64,000 bases of DNA from an uncultured Acetatifactor sp. (lineage in GTDB: Bacteria; Bacillota; Clostridia; Lachnospirales; Lachnospiraceae), in assembly GCA_910578815.1 (NCBI GenBank), contig CAJTSE010000003.1, positions 65,010 through 129,009 on the forward strand, given 5' to 3'. The translations under genes and the position numbers were made by a program. The notes below the pieces were generated by a model. It was not told where the DNA came from and did no database searches. It saw nothing but the letters and a program-made list of their open reading frames with translations. Shown one piece after another: positions 40,158 through 48,535 of the stretch (its first letter is position 1; every line of letters starts with the position of its first letter).

Positions 40158-40589
40158 ATGATCGGTTTTTTTATTGCATTGATTTCGGGGGCCCTGATGA
40201 GTGTGCAGGGAGTATTTAATACACAGGTGACCAAGGCGTCCTCCATCTGGGCCGCCAGCGCCTTTGTACAGCTGTCCGCGCTGGCAGTCTGTTTGGGTGC
40301 CTGGCTTTTTACGGACAGAAGCAATCTGCTGCAGGTGTTTCAGGTCCAGCCGAAATATATGCTTCTGGGCGGTGCCATTGGTGCATTTATTACCTATACT
40401 GTTATCAGGAGCATGGATATGCTGGGGCCGGCCAGAGCCGTGATGCTGATTGTAGTGGCACAGCTGCTGGTGGCATATATTATTGAGCTTCTGGGCTGGT
40501 TTGGCGTGGAAAAGCAGCCATGGGAGTGGAGAAAGGCCATTGGGATGGCCGTGGCGATTGCAGGAATTATTATTTTTAAATGGAAATAA
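40158..40589 (+). CDS. DMT family transporter, YdcZ-type
   Basis: 143 residues, four to five membrane helices, half the size of EamA transporters; the start GFFIALISGALMSVQGVFN and the block GGAIGAFITYTVIRSMDMLG, then ARAVMLIVVAQLLVAYIIE are those of the YdcZ/DUF606 group, which work as dimers. Only one gene is present here, so it may form a homodimer. The ATG follows GAAAGGAAGGG. The substrate is unknown. Confidence 0.8.
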   Translation: MIGFFIALISGALMSVQGVFNTQVTKASSIWAASAFVQLSALAVCLGAWLFTDRSNLLQVFQVQPKYMLLGGAIGAFITYTVIRSMDMLGPARAVMLIVVAQLLVAYIIELLGWFGVEKQPWEWRKAIGMAVAIAGIIIFKWK

Positions 40590-40600
40590 TTAAAAGCGGC

Positions 40601-40629
40601 TTGTAAAATAATTACAATTCCTTTACAAT
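40601..40629 (+). promoter_or_regulatory. probable promoter of comEA
   Basis: TTGTAA (40601-40606), 17-base spacer, TACAAT (40624-40629). Transcript start near 40636, 42 bases before the GTG start. The following genes to comEC are closely spaced and could be read from here. Confidence 0.6.
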
Positions 40630-40677
40630 TATATTAATCAGCATAGAGAGGCAATCCCTGAAAGTGAGGGACTCTTG

Positions 40678-41316
40678 GTGAGAGACAAAAGGATAAGGAC
40701 TGTGTTTTGTAGTCTTGCTTTGATCGGATTACTGTGCGGCTGCAGGGCGCAGACGGACGGTCTGGTTTTTGTTGGGGAAACGGACGGCAGATCAGGGAAC
40801 GGTGCAGGTGCGGCAGGAAACGGAGCCGAGGCCGGGCAGGAATCGGAGAACGGTGCGGAATCGACGGCCGATAGTTCTGCACTGCCGTCGGAGGAAGCAC
40901 CCCGGATTTATGTATATGTGTGCGGCGCGGTAAATTGTCCGGGGGTGGTGGAGCTTCCGGAGGGAAGCCGGGCGGAGGCAGCTCTTAAGGCCGCAGGCGG
41001 TTTTAGAGAGGATGCCAGAACGGATTATGTTAATCTGGCGGCAAGGGTGGGTGATGGTGAAAAACTGTATTTTCCCACTGTGGAGGAAAAAACGGAATTT
41101 TCGCAGGAAAGCAGAGAGAACGCTCTGATCAACATTAATACGGCTGATGAGGAAACGCTCTGTACACTGCCGGGGATCGGCATCTCCAAAGCCAGGGATA
41201 TACTGCATTACAGAGAAGAAAACGGGCCCTTTGAGAGTTGCGAGGATATTATGAACGTGCCTGGTATTAAGACCAGCGTTTACGGTAAAATCAAGGACGG
41301 CATCCGGGTGGACTAG
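40678..41316 (+). CDS. comEA: competence protein ComEA
   Basis: 212 residues. Surface DNA receptor for uptake. The N-terminus has a hydrophobic stretch and a possible lipobox (LIGLLCGC), then a Gly/Ala/Glu linker, a SLBB-like domain (IYVYVCGAVNCPGVVELPEG...AGGFREDA) and a C-terminal double helix-hairpin-helix (ININTADEETLCTLPGIGI and IMNVPGIK). GTG 40678 follows GTGAGGG. A lipid anchor in place of the usual membrane helix would be unusual. comEC lies 3.2 kb downstream, separated by a two-component system and a lipoprotein gene in the same direction. Confidence 0.9.
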   Translation: MRDKRIRTVFCSLALIGLLCGCRAQTDGLVFVGETDGRSGNGAGAAGNGAEAGQESENGAESTADSSALPSEEAPRIYVYVCGAVNCPGVVELPEGSRAEAALKAAGGFREDARTDYVNLAARVGDGEKLYFPTVEEKTEFSQESRENALININTADEETLCTLPGIGISKARDILHYREENGPFESCEDIMNVPGIKTSVYGKIKDGIRVD

Positions 41317-41349
41317 AAATATAGAATCGGAATAGAGGAAGGTTTAGGA

Positions 41350-42054
41350 ATGGCGGAGAAAAGAGTGTTAGTGGTGGATGATGAAAAGCTGATTGTGAAG
41401 GGAATTCGTTTCAGCCTGGAGCAGGATAACATGCAGGTGGACTGCGCATATGACGGAGAGGAAGCGCTGGAGTATGCCAGGAATAATCAATATGACATTG
41501 TACTGCTGGATGTGATGCTGCCAAAGCTCACGGGCTATGAGGTATGCCAGCAGATCCGTGAATTTTCCAATGTGCCGGTTATTATGCTGACGGCAAAGGG
41601 AGACGACATGGATAAGATACTGGGCCTGGAATACGGCGCGGATGATTATATTACCAAGCCCTTTAATATTTTGGAGGTTAAGGCGCGGATCAAGGCCATT
41701 ATGCGTCGCATGGAGCCCAAGCGTGTTATGGGAGAGGCGGCTGTTTCACCCAAGACGGTAGAGAGCGGCGAGATGCGGCTGGACTGCGAGGGGAGAAGAG
41801 CTTATATTGCAGGGAAGGAGATTGGTCTTACTGCCAAAGAATTTGAGGTGTTGGAGCTGCTGATGTTAAATCCTAACAAAGTGTACAGTCGTGAGAATCT
41901 GCTGCAGCTGGTATGGGGGCCGGATTATCCGGGAGATGTGCGCACGGTGGATGTACATATCCGGCGTCTGCGGGAGAAGATCGAGCAGAATCCCAGCGAA
42001 CCGAAATACGTACATACCAAATGGGGTGTCGGCTACTATTTTAATAATGAATAA
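41350..42054 (+). CDS. OmpR-family response regulator (WalR/PhoB-like)
   Basis: 234 residues. Receiver domain with the acidic pair Asp10-Asp11, phosphorylation site Asp54 (VLLDVMLP), Thr81 and Lys103 (YITKPF); C-terminal winged helix from about residue 140 with IGLTAKEFEVLELLM, RTVDVHIRRLREKIE and the KWGVGYYF wing. It pairs with the kinase gene that starts 12 bases downstream. The receiver and wing are close to WalR (YycF), the essential cell-wall regulator, but the usual WalR neighbours are absent, so an orthologue call is not made. Confidence 0.92.
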   Translation: MAEKRVLVVDDEKLIVKGIRFSLEQDNMQVDCAYDGEEALEYARNNQYDIVLLDVMLPKLTGYEVCQQIREFSNVPVIMLTAKGDDMDKILGLEYGADDYITKPFNILEVKARIKAIMRRMEPKRVMGEAAVSPKTVESGEMRLDCEGRRAYIAGKEIGLTAKEFEVLELLMLNPNKVYSRENLLQLVWGPDYPGDVRTVDVHIRRLREKIEQNPSEPKYVHTKWGVGYYFNNE

Positions 42055-42066
42055 GGAGATCAGAGG

Positions 42067-43530
42067 ATGAAGAATCTAAAGAATCTCCTTTCTCTGCGCA
42101 GCCTGCGGGCGCACATCTTTATTATTATACTTTTGGTAGGTATCGTGCCCAGCCTGCTTATGCGGTATGCCATTTTAAACAGTTATGAAGAGCGCACGGT
42201 CCGAATCAGGACCGCTACGGTCCAGAATCAGCTGATGATCGTGGGCAACCATTTGCTCAGTAACCATTATTTCAGCAGTACAAAGACAAATGAAAACGTG
42301 ATTAATGCGGAGCTGCAAATGATCTCGGATCTTTATGAGGGGCGGGTCATGATTGTTGATTCCAGCCTGAAGGTGGTAAAGGATACTTACGGTATCAGCG
42401 AAGGAAAGATCATGATCTCCGAAGAGGTGATCCGGGGGCTGCAGGGTGAGAGTATGTCCCACTATGACAGGGAGCATGGCTATATTGAGATGACTACACC
42501 TATTGTGGATTCAGGCAGTCAGGCGGAGGGTGAGACTATTATTGTTGGTGTTATCGTTACCAGCATTTCAAACGATGCCATTGTTTCCACGATGGATGCA
42601 TTGAACCGGCAAGCCGTGATCCTGCAGAATCTGATGCTGGTCGGGATTCTGGCGTTTGCCATTATTTTGTCCACGGTACTTACCAGGCCGTTCAACAGGA
42701 TAACGGAAGCCATAAATGAGGTGAAAGCAGGCTATAGTGACAAAACCATTGACGTTCCCGATTATGCGGAGACGGTGCATATTGTGGAAGCCTTTAATCA
42801 GTTGTTGGAGCGCATGAAGGTGCTGGATGATTCCAGACAGGAATTTGTGGCCAATGTGTCCCATGAGCTGAAAACGCCCATGACTTCAGTGAAAGTGCTG
42901 GCGGATTCCCTGCTGGCCCAGGAAGATGCGCCGGCAGAGCTTTACCGTGAGTTTATGGAGGATATTGTATCAGAAATCGACAGAGAGAATCGGATCATTA
43001 CGGACCTGCTGGCGCTGGTTAGGCTGGAAAACAAGGTACAGGAGCTGAATATCGTATCTTTGAATATAAATGATTTGACTGAGTTGATTTTAAAGCGGCT
43101 GCGGCCTCTTGCCAGAAAAAGGGATGTGGAGCTGGTCTTTGAAAGCATGCGTACGGTAATAGCAGAGGTGGATGAGGTCAAGCTGACACTGATCATGACA
43201 AATCTTGTGGAAAATGCCATCAAGTACAACAAGGAACACGGCTGGGTCAAGGTGGCACTGAATGCGGACCATCAGTATTTTACTTTTACGGTCAGCGATT
43301 CCGGGCTGGGAATTCCGGAAGACTCCTTACCTCATATTTATGAGCGGTTTTACCGGGTGGACAAATCACATTCCAGGGACATCGGAGGTACCGGGCTTGG
43401 CCTGGCGATTGCCAGGAGCGCTGTGTTGCTGCACAGGGGATCCGTTGCGGTGAACAGCGTGGAAGGAGAAGGCTCCAGCTTTACCGTAAAGATTCCCTTA
43501 AATTACATCCCCGGAGCGACTGCTCCATGA
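42067..43530 (+). CDS. sensor histidine kinase (WalK-like)
   Basis: 487 residues. Membrane helices at about 17-37 and 185-205 enclose an extracellular sensing domain of about 145 residues; a HAMP segment follows (206-255), then the dimerisation domain with phospho-accepting His266 in VANVSHELKTPM, and the ATPase domain with the N box (NLVENAIKYN), DSGLGIP and GTGLGLAI. There is no PAS domain, unlike classical WalK. It is in one operon with the response regulator and the GerMN lipoprotein gene. The signal is unknown; the extracellular domain could work with that lipoprotein. Confidence 0.92.
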   Translation: MKNLKNLLSLRSLRAHIFIIILLVGIVPSLLMRYAILNSYEERTVRIRTATVQNQLMIVGNHLLSNHYFSSTKTNENVINAELQMISDLYEGRVMIVDSSLKVVKDTYGISEGKIMISEEVIRGLQGESMSHYDREHGYIEMTTPIVDSGSQAEGETIIVGVIVTSISNDAIVSTMDALNRQAVILQNLMLVGILAFAIILSTVLTRPFNRITEAINEVKAGYSDKTIDVPDYAETVHIVEAFNQLLERMKVLDDSRQEFVANVSHELKTPMTSVKVLADSLLAQEDAPAELYREFMEDIVSEIDRENRIITDLLALVRLENKVQELNIVSLNINDLTELILKRLRPLARKRDVELVFESMRTVIAEVDEVKLTLIMTNLVENAIKYNKEHGWVKVALNADHQYFTFTVSDSGLGIPEDSLPHIYERFYRVDKSHSRDIGGTGLGLAIARSAVLLHRGSVAVNSVEGEGSSFTVKIPLNYIPGATAP

Positions 43531-43579
43531 GCGTTGACGAATGCCGCGGGAAGAAATGAAGGGCTGGGAGGATGATAAA

Positions 43580-44494
43580 TTGAACAGGTTATATGGAATT
43601 TTGGCGGCATTGATCGCCGTGTTGCTGCTTTCCTCGTGCGGGGCAGAAGAAGAGGAAAACGAAGATACGTTGCAGGTCTATTTTATCAGCAATTCAGAGA
43701 CTAAGGTGGAGGCCCATCCTCATGTGATGGAGAGTACGGAGACGGAAGAGCGGCTGGACGAGCTGATTCAGTGTCTGTCCACTAATCCGGAAAAGCTGGA
43801 ATATAAAGCGCCGCTGCTGGGATTTCAACTGCTGGATGTGAACTGGGACGGTGAGAAGGTTTTGCTGGATGTGGATGCTTCCTATCTGGAGCTTCCGGTG
43901 GCAACAGAGGTGTTGACACGTGCTGCCATTGTCCGTACCCTGACTCAGCTGGACAAGGTTAATTATGTGGGAATAACGGTGGAGGGAAATCAACTGTCTG
44001 ACAGCCTGGGTGACGCCGTAGGCTGGATGAGTGCGGACCGGTTTATTGATAATGACGGGGACGAGATCAATATTTATGATCAGGTGAAGGTAAAGCTGTA
44101 TTTTGCCAGTGAGGACGGAACGAACCTGATCGCGGCATTCAGGGAGAAATATTATTCCACCAATATTCCGCTGGAGCGTTTTGTGGTGGATGAGCTGATT
44201 GCAGGTCCCAGCGGGCATGTGGAAGAGCTTTATCCCACCGTTAATCCGGCTACCAAGGTGATCAGTGTCATGACCAAGGACGGAGTCTGTTATGTCAATT
44301 TAGACGAAAATTTTCTTACAGTGATAAATAATGTGTCTACGGATATATCTATATATTCCATTGTGAATTCGCTGGTGGAGCTGAGCAGCGTTAATAAGGT
44401 TCAGATTCTTGTAAATGGTGAGGCACCTGCAGGGTATCCCACCAATACATTTGAGCGGAATCTGGATATTGTGGTAACCGTGGAAAATAAATAA
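43580..44494 (+). CDS. GerMN-domain lipoprotein
   Basis: 304 residues. Signal peptide with lipobox LLLSSC near residue 20, then two GerMN-like domains: one with VYFISNSETKVEAHPHVM...LDVDASYLELP and one with VKLYFASEDGTNLIAAFRE...VCYVNLDENFL. GerMN domains are found in spore germination and sporulation proteins and in lipoproteins linked to sensor kinases. The start TTG 43580 follows GGGAGG at eight bases and gives a normal signal peptide; ATG 43556 is an alternative. Its position directly after the kinase gene suggests a regulatory or cell-envelope partner. Confidence 0.82.
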   Translation: MNRLYGILAALIAVLLLSSCGAEEEENEDTLQVYFISNSETKVEAHPHVMESTETEERLDELIQCLSTNPEKLEYKAPLLGFQLLDVNWDGEKVLLDVDASYLELPVATEVLTRAAIVRTLTQLDKVNYVGITVEGNQLSDSLGDAVGWMSADRFIDNDGDEINIYDQVKVKLYFASEDGTNLIAAFREKYYSTNIPLERFVVDELIAGPSGHVEELYPTVNPATKVISVMTKDGVCYVNLDENFLTVINNVSTDISIYSIVNSLVELSSVNKVQILVNGEAPAGYPTNTFERNLDIVVTVENK

Positions 44495-44508
44495 GTGGAG
44501 AAATACAT

Positions 44509-46953
44509 ATGAAAAGACCGCTTTTTGCGGCGGCTGTTGCTCTGGTGGCGGCAGTGTGGACCGGACTGGCGGCAGGATGGTATGATAATCCGCCGCCTGA
44601 TCCCCCGGATACGGAACAGTGTGAAAAAGTATCGGTTTTGGAAACAGCGGGTTTCTGGTTTGTCACAGGGCAGGTCTGCCGAAAAGAAGAAGACAAAATC
44701 TGGCTGCAATCTGTAATTATCAACGAATCTTATCCCTATACGGAAAAAATAATATGTGAGCTGAAGGACGGTGTATCCGATATTCCCATGGGAAGCAGGG
44801 TGGCAGTGTCTGGTATTTTTGCGCCTTTTTCCGGAGCTTCTAATCCAGGAGAATTTGACACGGCAGTGTATTACCGTTCTTTGGGGGCAGACGGACGGCT
44901 GCGGGAAGTCCGGGTGCTTGGACAGAGCAGAGAGTATTGGCGTTTGAGGGAGGGCCTGTATCGGCTTAAGATGTGCATCAGGGAGCGGCTGTATAACCTG
45001 TTTCCCGAACAGGAAGCCGCGATCATGTGCGCTTTGCTGCTGGGAGAAAAAGGAGATACGGACAAGGAGCTGAAGGCACTGTATCAGCGAAACGGGATTC
45101 TGCATATCTTAAGTATTTCTTCGCTGCATGTCACCATCATCGGCATGAGTCTGTATCGGCTGCTGCGCAGGACAGGGTTGCCGATCTCCCTCTGTGCGCT
45201 GGCCGGAGGGGCTGTTCTGCTGCTTTACGGAATGATGACAGGCTTCGGAATCTCGGTGTGCAGGGCAATAGGGATGTATCTGATCCGAATGTTCGGTGAG
45301 ATCTGCGGGCGGACTTACGATCTGCTGACGGCGCTTGCCGTTGCCGCTGCCGTTATGACTGTGGCAAATCCTTACTATCTGCAGAACGCGGGCTTTTTGC
45401 TGTCCTTTTCCTCGGTGCTGGGAATCGGTGCGGTATATCCTGTGCTGGTCTCCGGGGTACAGCCGGTGCGTCCCAGACGGTACGGGGAAAATCAGGTGCT
45501 GCTTCTGCTGCGGAAATGTTTTGGGAAGGTGAAGCGGGCAGCGCTTGCAAGCCTTTCTATTACCCTGGCGACTCTGCCCGTGCAACTGTGGTTTTACTAT
45601 GAGGTGCCGGTATGGGGCGTTTTCATTAATCTGATGGTACTGCCCCTTATGAAACCTTTGCTGATTGCGGGTTTTGTAAGTCTGCTTCCTGGACTTGGAA
45701 CAGCGGGGGTTTTTGACCGGCTGATCCTTTGGTGGTATGAACGGTTATGCAGGTTATTTGATAAAATGCCTTTTGGGGTCTGGAATCCGGGAAGGCCTGG
45801 GATATGGCAGGTGGCGGCGTATTACGGAATATTGGTCTGTGTGCTGATTTTTAAGAAAATCAAGAAGAGCAAAACCGCAGGCGGGACTGAGAAAATAAAG
45901 ACGGCAATGGGCAAAAAGACAACGAGCAGCGCAGGATGCATAAGGAATAAGGTGAGGGAGAAAGCGGGACATATCGGGTATAAGCCTGCCGGAAAGGATC
46001 TCTTCAGCAGGGGGTTTGGAGGCGGCAGGGAAATGTTTTTTTACAAAGCAATAGTGAGAGTAATGCCCGGTGCGGCTTTGGCGGCAGCAGTACTGCTGCT
46101 GGCAATCCGTCCGCCGGCAGAAGACAGGGTAATTTTTCTGAACGTGGGGCAGGGGGACTGCTGTCTGGTACAGACCGCCGCCGGTGAAAATTATCTCTTT
46201 GACTGTGGCAGCAGCAGCCGCAGTAAGACAGGGCAGTATGTGCTGCTTCCGGCCTTGAAATATTACGGTATCCGCAGGCTGGACGGAGTCTTTCTGTCTC
46301 ATTCTGACGGGGATCACATGAACGGTATTTCAGAGCTGCTGGAGCTTGCAGGGGACAATCATCTGACAATAAGGCAGGTGCTTTTGCCTGCGATAGAAGA
46401 GGGCGTCAGGGAGGAAGCGTTCGGCGGACTGCTGGCCGTGGCGGATGCCGCGGGAAAGAGTCAGGGCAGCAGCATGCGGGTGGCCTGGGTTGGGGCAGGA
46501 GATGCCTGGAACTGCGGGGAGGCACGATTCGTTTGTCTGCATCCGCAAAAGGGCTGCCGCGGAGTGGAAGGAAACGCATACTCGCAATGCTTTTACGCGG
46601 ATTTCGGCAGCTTTTCCCTGCTGTTGACGGGAGATGTGGAAGGAGTAGGAGAGCAGGCCCTGCTGGCAGAGCTTAAAGAGCGGAAGATCGAGAGCGTTAC
46701 GGTATTAAAAACAGCTCATCATGGAAGCAGAAATTCCACTCCGGTGGAGCTTCTGGATCAGATTAGTCCGCAGGCAGCCGTGATTTCCTGCGGGCAGAAC
46801 AACCGCTACGGCCATCCCCATAAAGAGCTGTTGGAGAGGCTGGAGGCGGCAGGATGCCGTGTCTTTCGGACGGACATGGGGGGCGCCGTGATTCTGGAGA
46901 CGAAGGGGGAACGGGTGGAGATGAGGTCTTATTTACTTTCTTTTGCAACTTGA
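44509..46953 (+). CDS. comEC: ComEC/Rec2 family DNA-uptake channel
   Basis: 814 residues. N-terminal OB-like domain (DUF4131, about 50-160), a competence domain with about eight membrane segments including LLGEKGDTDKELKALYQRNG and ILHILSISSLHVTIIGMSLY, and a C-terminal metallo-beta-lactamase-like domain (FLNVGQGDCCLVQ, LSHSDGDHMNG, KTAHHGSRNSTP). It forms the channel that takes single-stranded DNA into the cell. A basic, low-complexity stretch of about 70 residues joins the membrane part to the hydrolase part. With comEA it shows the machinery for DNA entry; the helicase and pilus genes are not in the window. Confidence 0.93.
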   Translation: MKRPLFAAAVALVAAVWTGLAAGWYDNPPPDPPDTEQCEKVSVLETAGFWFVTGQVCRKEEDKIWLQSVIINESYPYTEKIICELKDGVSDIPMGSRVAVSGIFAPFSGASNPGEFDTAVYYRSLGADGRLREVRVLGQSREYWRLREGLYRLKMCIRERLYNLFPEQEAAIMCALLLGEKGDTDKELKALYQRNGILHILSISSLHVTIIGMSLYRLLRRTGLPISLCALAGGAVLLLYGMMTGFGISVCRAIGMYLIRMFGEICGRTYDLLTALAVAAAVMTVANPYYLQNAGFLLSFSSVLGIGAVYPVLVSGVQPVRPRRYGENQVLLLLRKCFGKVKRAALASLSITLATLPVQLWFYYEVPVWGVFINLMVLPLMKPLLIAGFVSLLPGLGTAGVFDRLILWWYERLCRLFDKMPFGVWNPGRPGIWQVAAYYGILVCVLIFKKIKKSKTAGGTEKIKTAMGKKTTSSAGCIRNKVREKAGHIGYKPAGKDLFSRGFGGGREMFFYKAIVRVMPGAALAAAVLLLAIRPPAEDRVIFLNVGQGDCCLVQTAAGENYLFDCGSSSRSKTGQYVLLPALKYYGIRRLDGVFLSHSDGDHMNGISELLELAGDNHLTIRQVLLPAIEEGVREEAFGGLLAVADAAGKSQGSSMRVAWVGAGDAWNCGEARFVCLHPQKGCRGVEGNAYSQCFYADFGSFSLLLTGDVEGVGEQALLAELKERKIESVTVLKTAHHGSRNSTPVELLDQISPQAAVISCGQNNRYGHPHKELLERLEAAGCRVFRTDMGGAVILETKGERVEMRSYLLSFAT

Positions 46954-46977
46954 CACTCAACTGTATGATCTTATAAT
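46950..46977 (+). promoter_or_regulatory. promoter of the VanZ-like gene inside the comEC stop
   Basis: TTGACA (46950-46955), spacer 16, TATAAT (46972-46977). The comEC stop codon TGA is part of the -35 box. Transcript start near 46984, 50 bases before the VanZ-like start. Confidence 0.75.
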
Positions 46978-47033
46978 ACAATAAGAATATTTCCGGCATG
47001 TGGGGATGGGCGAAAGAGCGAAGGAGAAGAAAT

Positions 47034-47582
47034 ATGGGGTGGTATCTTATGAAATTTGGAACTGTTGTGCTGGCGGCACTGCCGGTCTGGCTTCTGATCC
47101 GCCGGCCCTGGAAAAGGAAACAGCCAAGGGAGTGGGCGCTGGGAGCATTTGTACTGTTTATGGCGGGGCTGCTTGCACTGGCTCTGGAGGGAGAATACGG
47201 AACGCCCGCACAGATGGCGGGACGGGCGCTCACCCGTATCCGGACCGGCGAGCGTGTGAATCTGATTCCTTTTCGTGCCATTACTCTATATTTTGAGCAT
47301 CTTGACGTTGGCGTACTTGGGATCAACGTGATTGGAAATATAATCATGTTCGTCCCCTGGGGGTTTGGCCTTGTCCTCCTGTGGAGGAAAAACAGGCGGC
47401 TCCCGGTCATTATTGCATTTTCTCTGGGGCTGACATTGTTGATTGAGACATGCCAGTTGTTCATCGAGCGCAGCGTGGATGTGGATGACCTGATCCTTAA
47501 TTTTACGGGAAGCTGCCTGGGAGCAGGAATCTTTTATGTACTGAAAAGAATCTGGCCGGGGGTTGAGCGCTTTTCCCGCTGA
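47034..47582 (+). CDS. VanZ family protein
   Basis: 182 residues with five membrane helices. The VanZ pattern is RVNLIPFRAITLYF, NVIGNIIMFVPWGFGL and LLIETCQLFIERSVDVDDLILNFTG... with the conserved Asp-Asp and Asn. VanZ of the Tn1546 element gives low-level teicoplanin tolerance, but chromosomal relatives like this one are common and have no shown resistance role. Start 47034 follows AAGGAG at seven bases. It reads convergently with xpt, with five bases between the stops. Confidence 0.88.
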   Translation: MGWYLMKFGTVVLAALPVWLLIRRPWKRKQPREWALGAFVLFMAGLLALALEGEYGTPAQMAGRALTRIRTGERVNLIPFRAITLYFEHLDVGVLGINVIGNIIMFVPWGFGLVLLWRKNRRLPVIIAFSLGLTLLIETCQLFIERSVDVDDLILNFTGSCLGAGIFYVLKRIWPGVERFSR

Positions 47583-47587
47583 TTTTA

Positions 47588-48181
47588 TCAGCTCTGGTGA
47601 GGCTGCTCCCTGAATGTAATCCGTCCCGTGGCGGCATCCATGGAATCCACAATGGCCAGAGACTCCAAATGGATTCCCATATCCCGAAGTTTCTGCCCTC
47701 CTGTCTGAAAGCCTTTTTCTACGGCTATGCCCACGCCTTCTAAGGCAGCACCGGCGGCCCGGATCAGTTCCATCAGTCCCAGCACGGCGCAGCCGTTGGC
47801 AAGGAAATCGTCAATAATCAGGACATGATCATCGGGAGTGAGGAATTTTTTGGATACGATAATATCATAGGTCTTTTTGTGAGTAAAGGAGTCTACCTTG
47901 GAGGAAAGGACCTGTCCGTCAATATTCAGGGTCTGGGTTTTCTTGGCAAAGACCACGGGGACATGGAAGCTTCTGGCCGCCACACAGGCGATGCCGATGC
48001 CGGAGGCCTCGATGGTAAGAATCTTGTTGATGGGAGCGTCTGCAAACAGCCGTTTGAATTCTTGACCCATCAGGTCAAACAGCTCCACGTCCATCTGATG
48101 ATTTAAAAAGCTGTCCACCTTTAGAATATTGCCTTCTTTTACTGTGCCGTCTTTTTGAATACGTTCCTCCAGAAGCTTCAT
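47588..48181 (-). CDS. xpt: xanthine phosphoribosyltransferase
   Basis: Makes XMP from xanthine and PRPP in purine salvage. 197 residues. The start MKLLEERIQKDG and the blocks NILKVDSFLNHQ, TIEASGIG and the PRPP motif VLIIDDFLANGCA are those of Xpt. No purine riboswitch was seen upstream; instead the gene has the repeated leader B. An in-frame ATG 12 bases upstream in that leader would add Met-Val-Ile-Ser. It is divergent from a nucleoside-type ABC transporter, which fits a shared purine role. Confidence 0.93.
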   Translation of the reverse strand: MKLLEERIQKDGTVKEGNILKVDSFLNHQMDVELFDLMGQEFKRLFADAPINKILTIEASGIGIACVAARSFHVPVVFAKKTQTLNIDGQVLSSKVDSFTHKKTYDIIVSKKFLTPDDHVLIIDDFLANGCAVLGLMELIRAAGAALEGVGIAVEKGFQTGGQKLRDMGIHLESLAIVDSMDAATGRITFREQPHQS

Positions 48182-48261
48182 ACTAATAACCATGCCTTTC
48201 CGCAACCTGCGAATTTGAGCCGCAGGCGCAAATTTGCGTGTGAAAAATTTATTTTTCACAC
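48182..48261 (-). repeat. leader element family B, copy 2 (before xpt)
   Basis: On the minus strand: an 11-pair hairpin starting GTGTGAAAAAT, GCAAATTTGCGCCTGCGGC, then TTCGCAGGTTGCGGAAAGG, CATGGTTATTAGT and the ATG. It matches copy 1 at 807-920 in order and sequence; the first hairpin differs between the two copies but stays paired. Confidence 0.85.
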
Positions 48262-48393
48262 TGACCTCTCTGTTTTCTTATCGCAAAATTTTGTATTGAT
48301 TTTCTCTTTTTGTGCAAATTGTCGTGCTGAACATTATGCTAACACAAGTTTACTTAAAAAACTATAGATTTTTGTAAATATGTCGAAAAGGGT

Positions 48394-48422
48394 TTGCAAA
48401 TTCCGTCTATTCGGGATATAAT
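48394..48422 (+). promoter_or_regulatory. promoter of the BMP transporter operon
   Basis: TTGCAA (48394-48399), 17-base spacer, TATAAT (48417-48422). The transcript would begin near 48429 and have a leader of about 107 bases. Confidence 0.7.
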
Positions 48423-48444
48423 GCGCTTATCATATCGGTTTGGC

Positions 48445-48521
48445 TCTGCGGGTATATGCAGACATTCCCGTGAATGACTTAAAGCCGGGCGGATATAGTC
48501 AAGATTTGTCTGCACAGGAGG
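48445..48521 (+). promoter_or_regulatory. structured leader with mutually exclusive stems before the BMP gene
   Basis: TCTGC (48445-48449) can pair with GCAGA (48458-48462). The same GCAGA, as TGCAGAC (48457-48463), can pair with GTCTGCA (48508-48514), which ends just before the first AGGAGG (48516-48521). Inside that larger loop CATTC-CCGT-GAATG and TGACT/AGTCA hairpins can form. Two exclusive folds next to a ribosome binding site are riboswitch-like. The sequence does not match the purine riboswitch core or another class that I know. Confidence 0.4.
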
Positions 48522-48535
48522 AAAAGGAGGAGATT

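Noticed and set aside
47034..47582. Glycopeptide resistance determinant (VanZ)
   Set aside because: No vanHAX genes are near and stand-alone VanZ-like proteins are common in Clostridia.
48182..48330. Purine riboswitch before xpt
   Set aside because: The conserved junction and loop sequences are absent; the region holds the repeated leader B instead.
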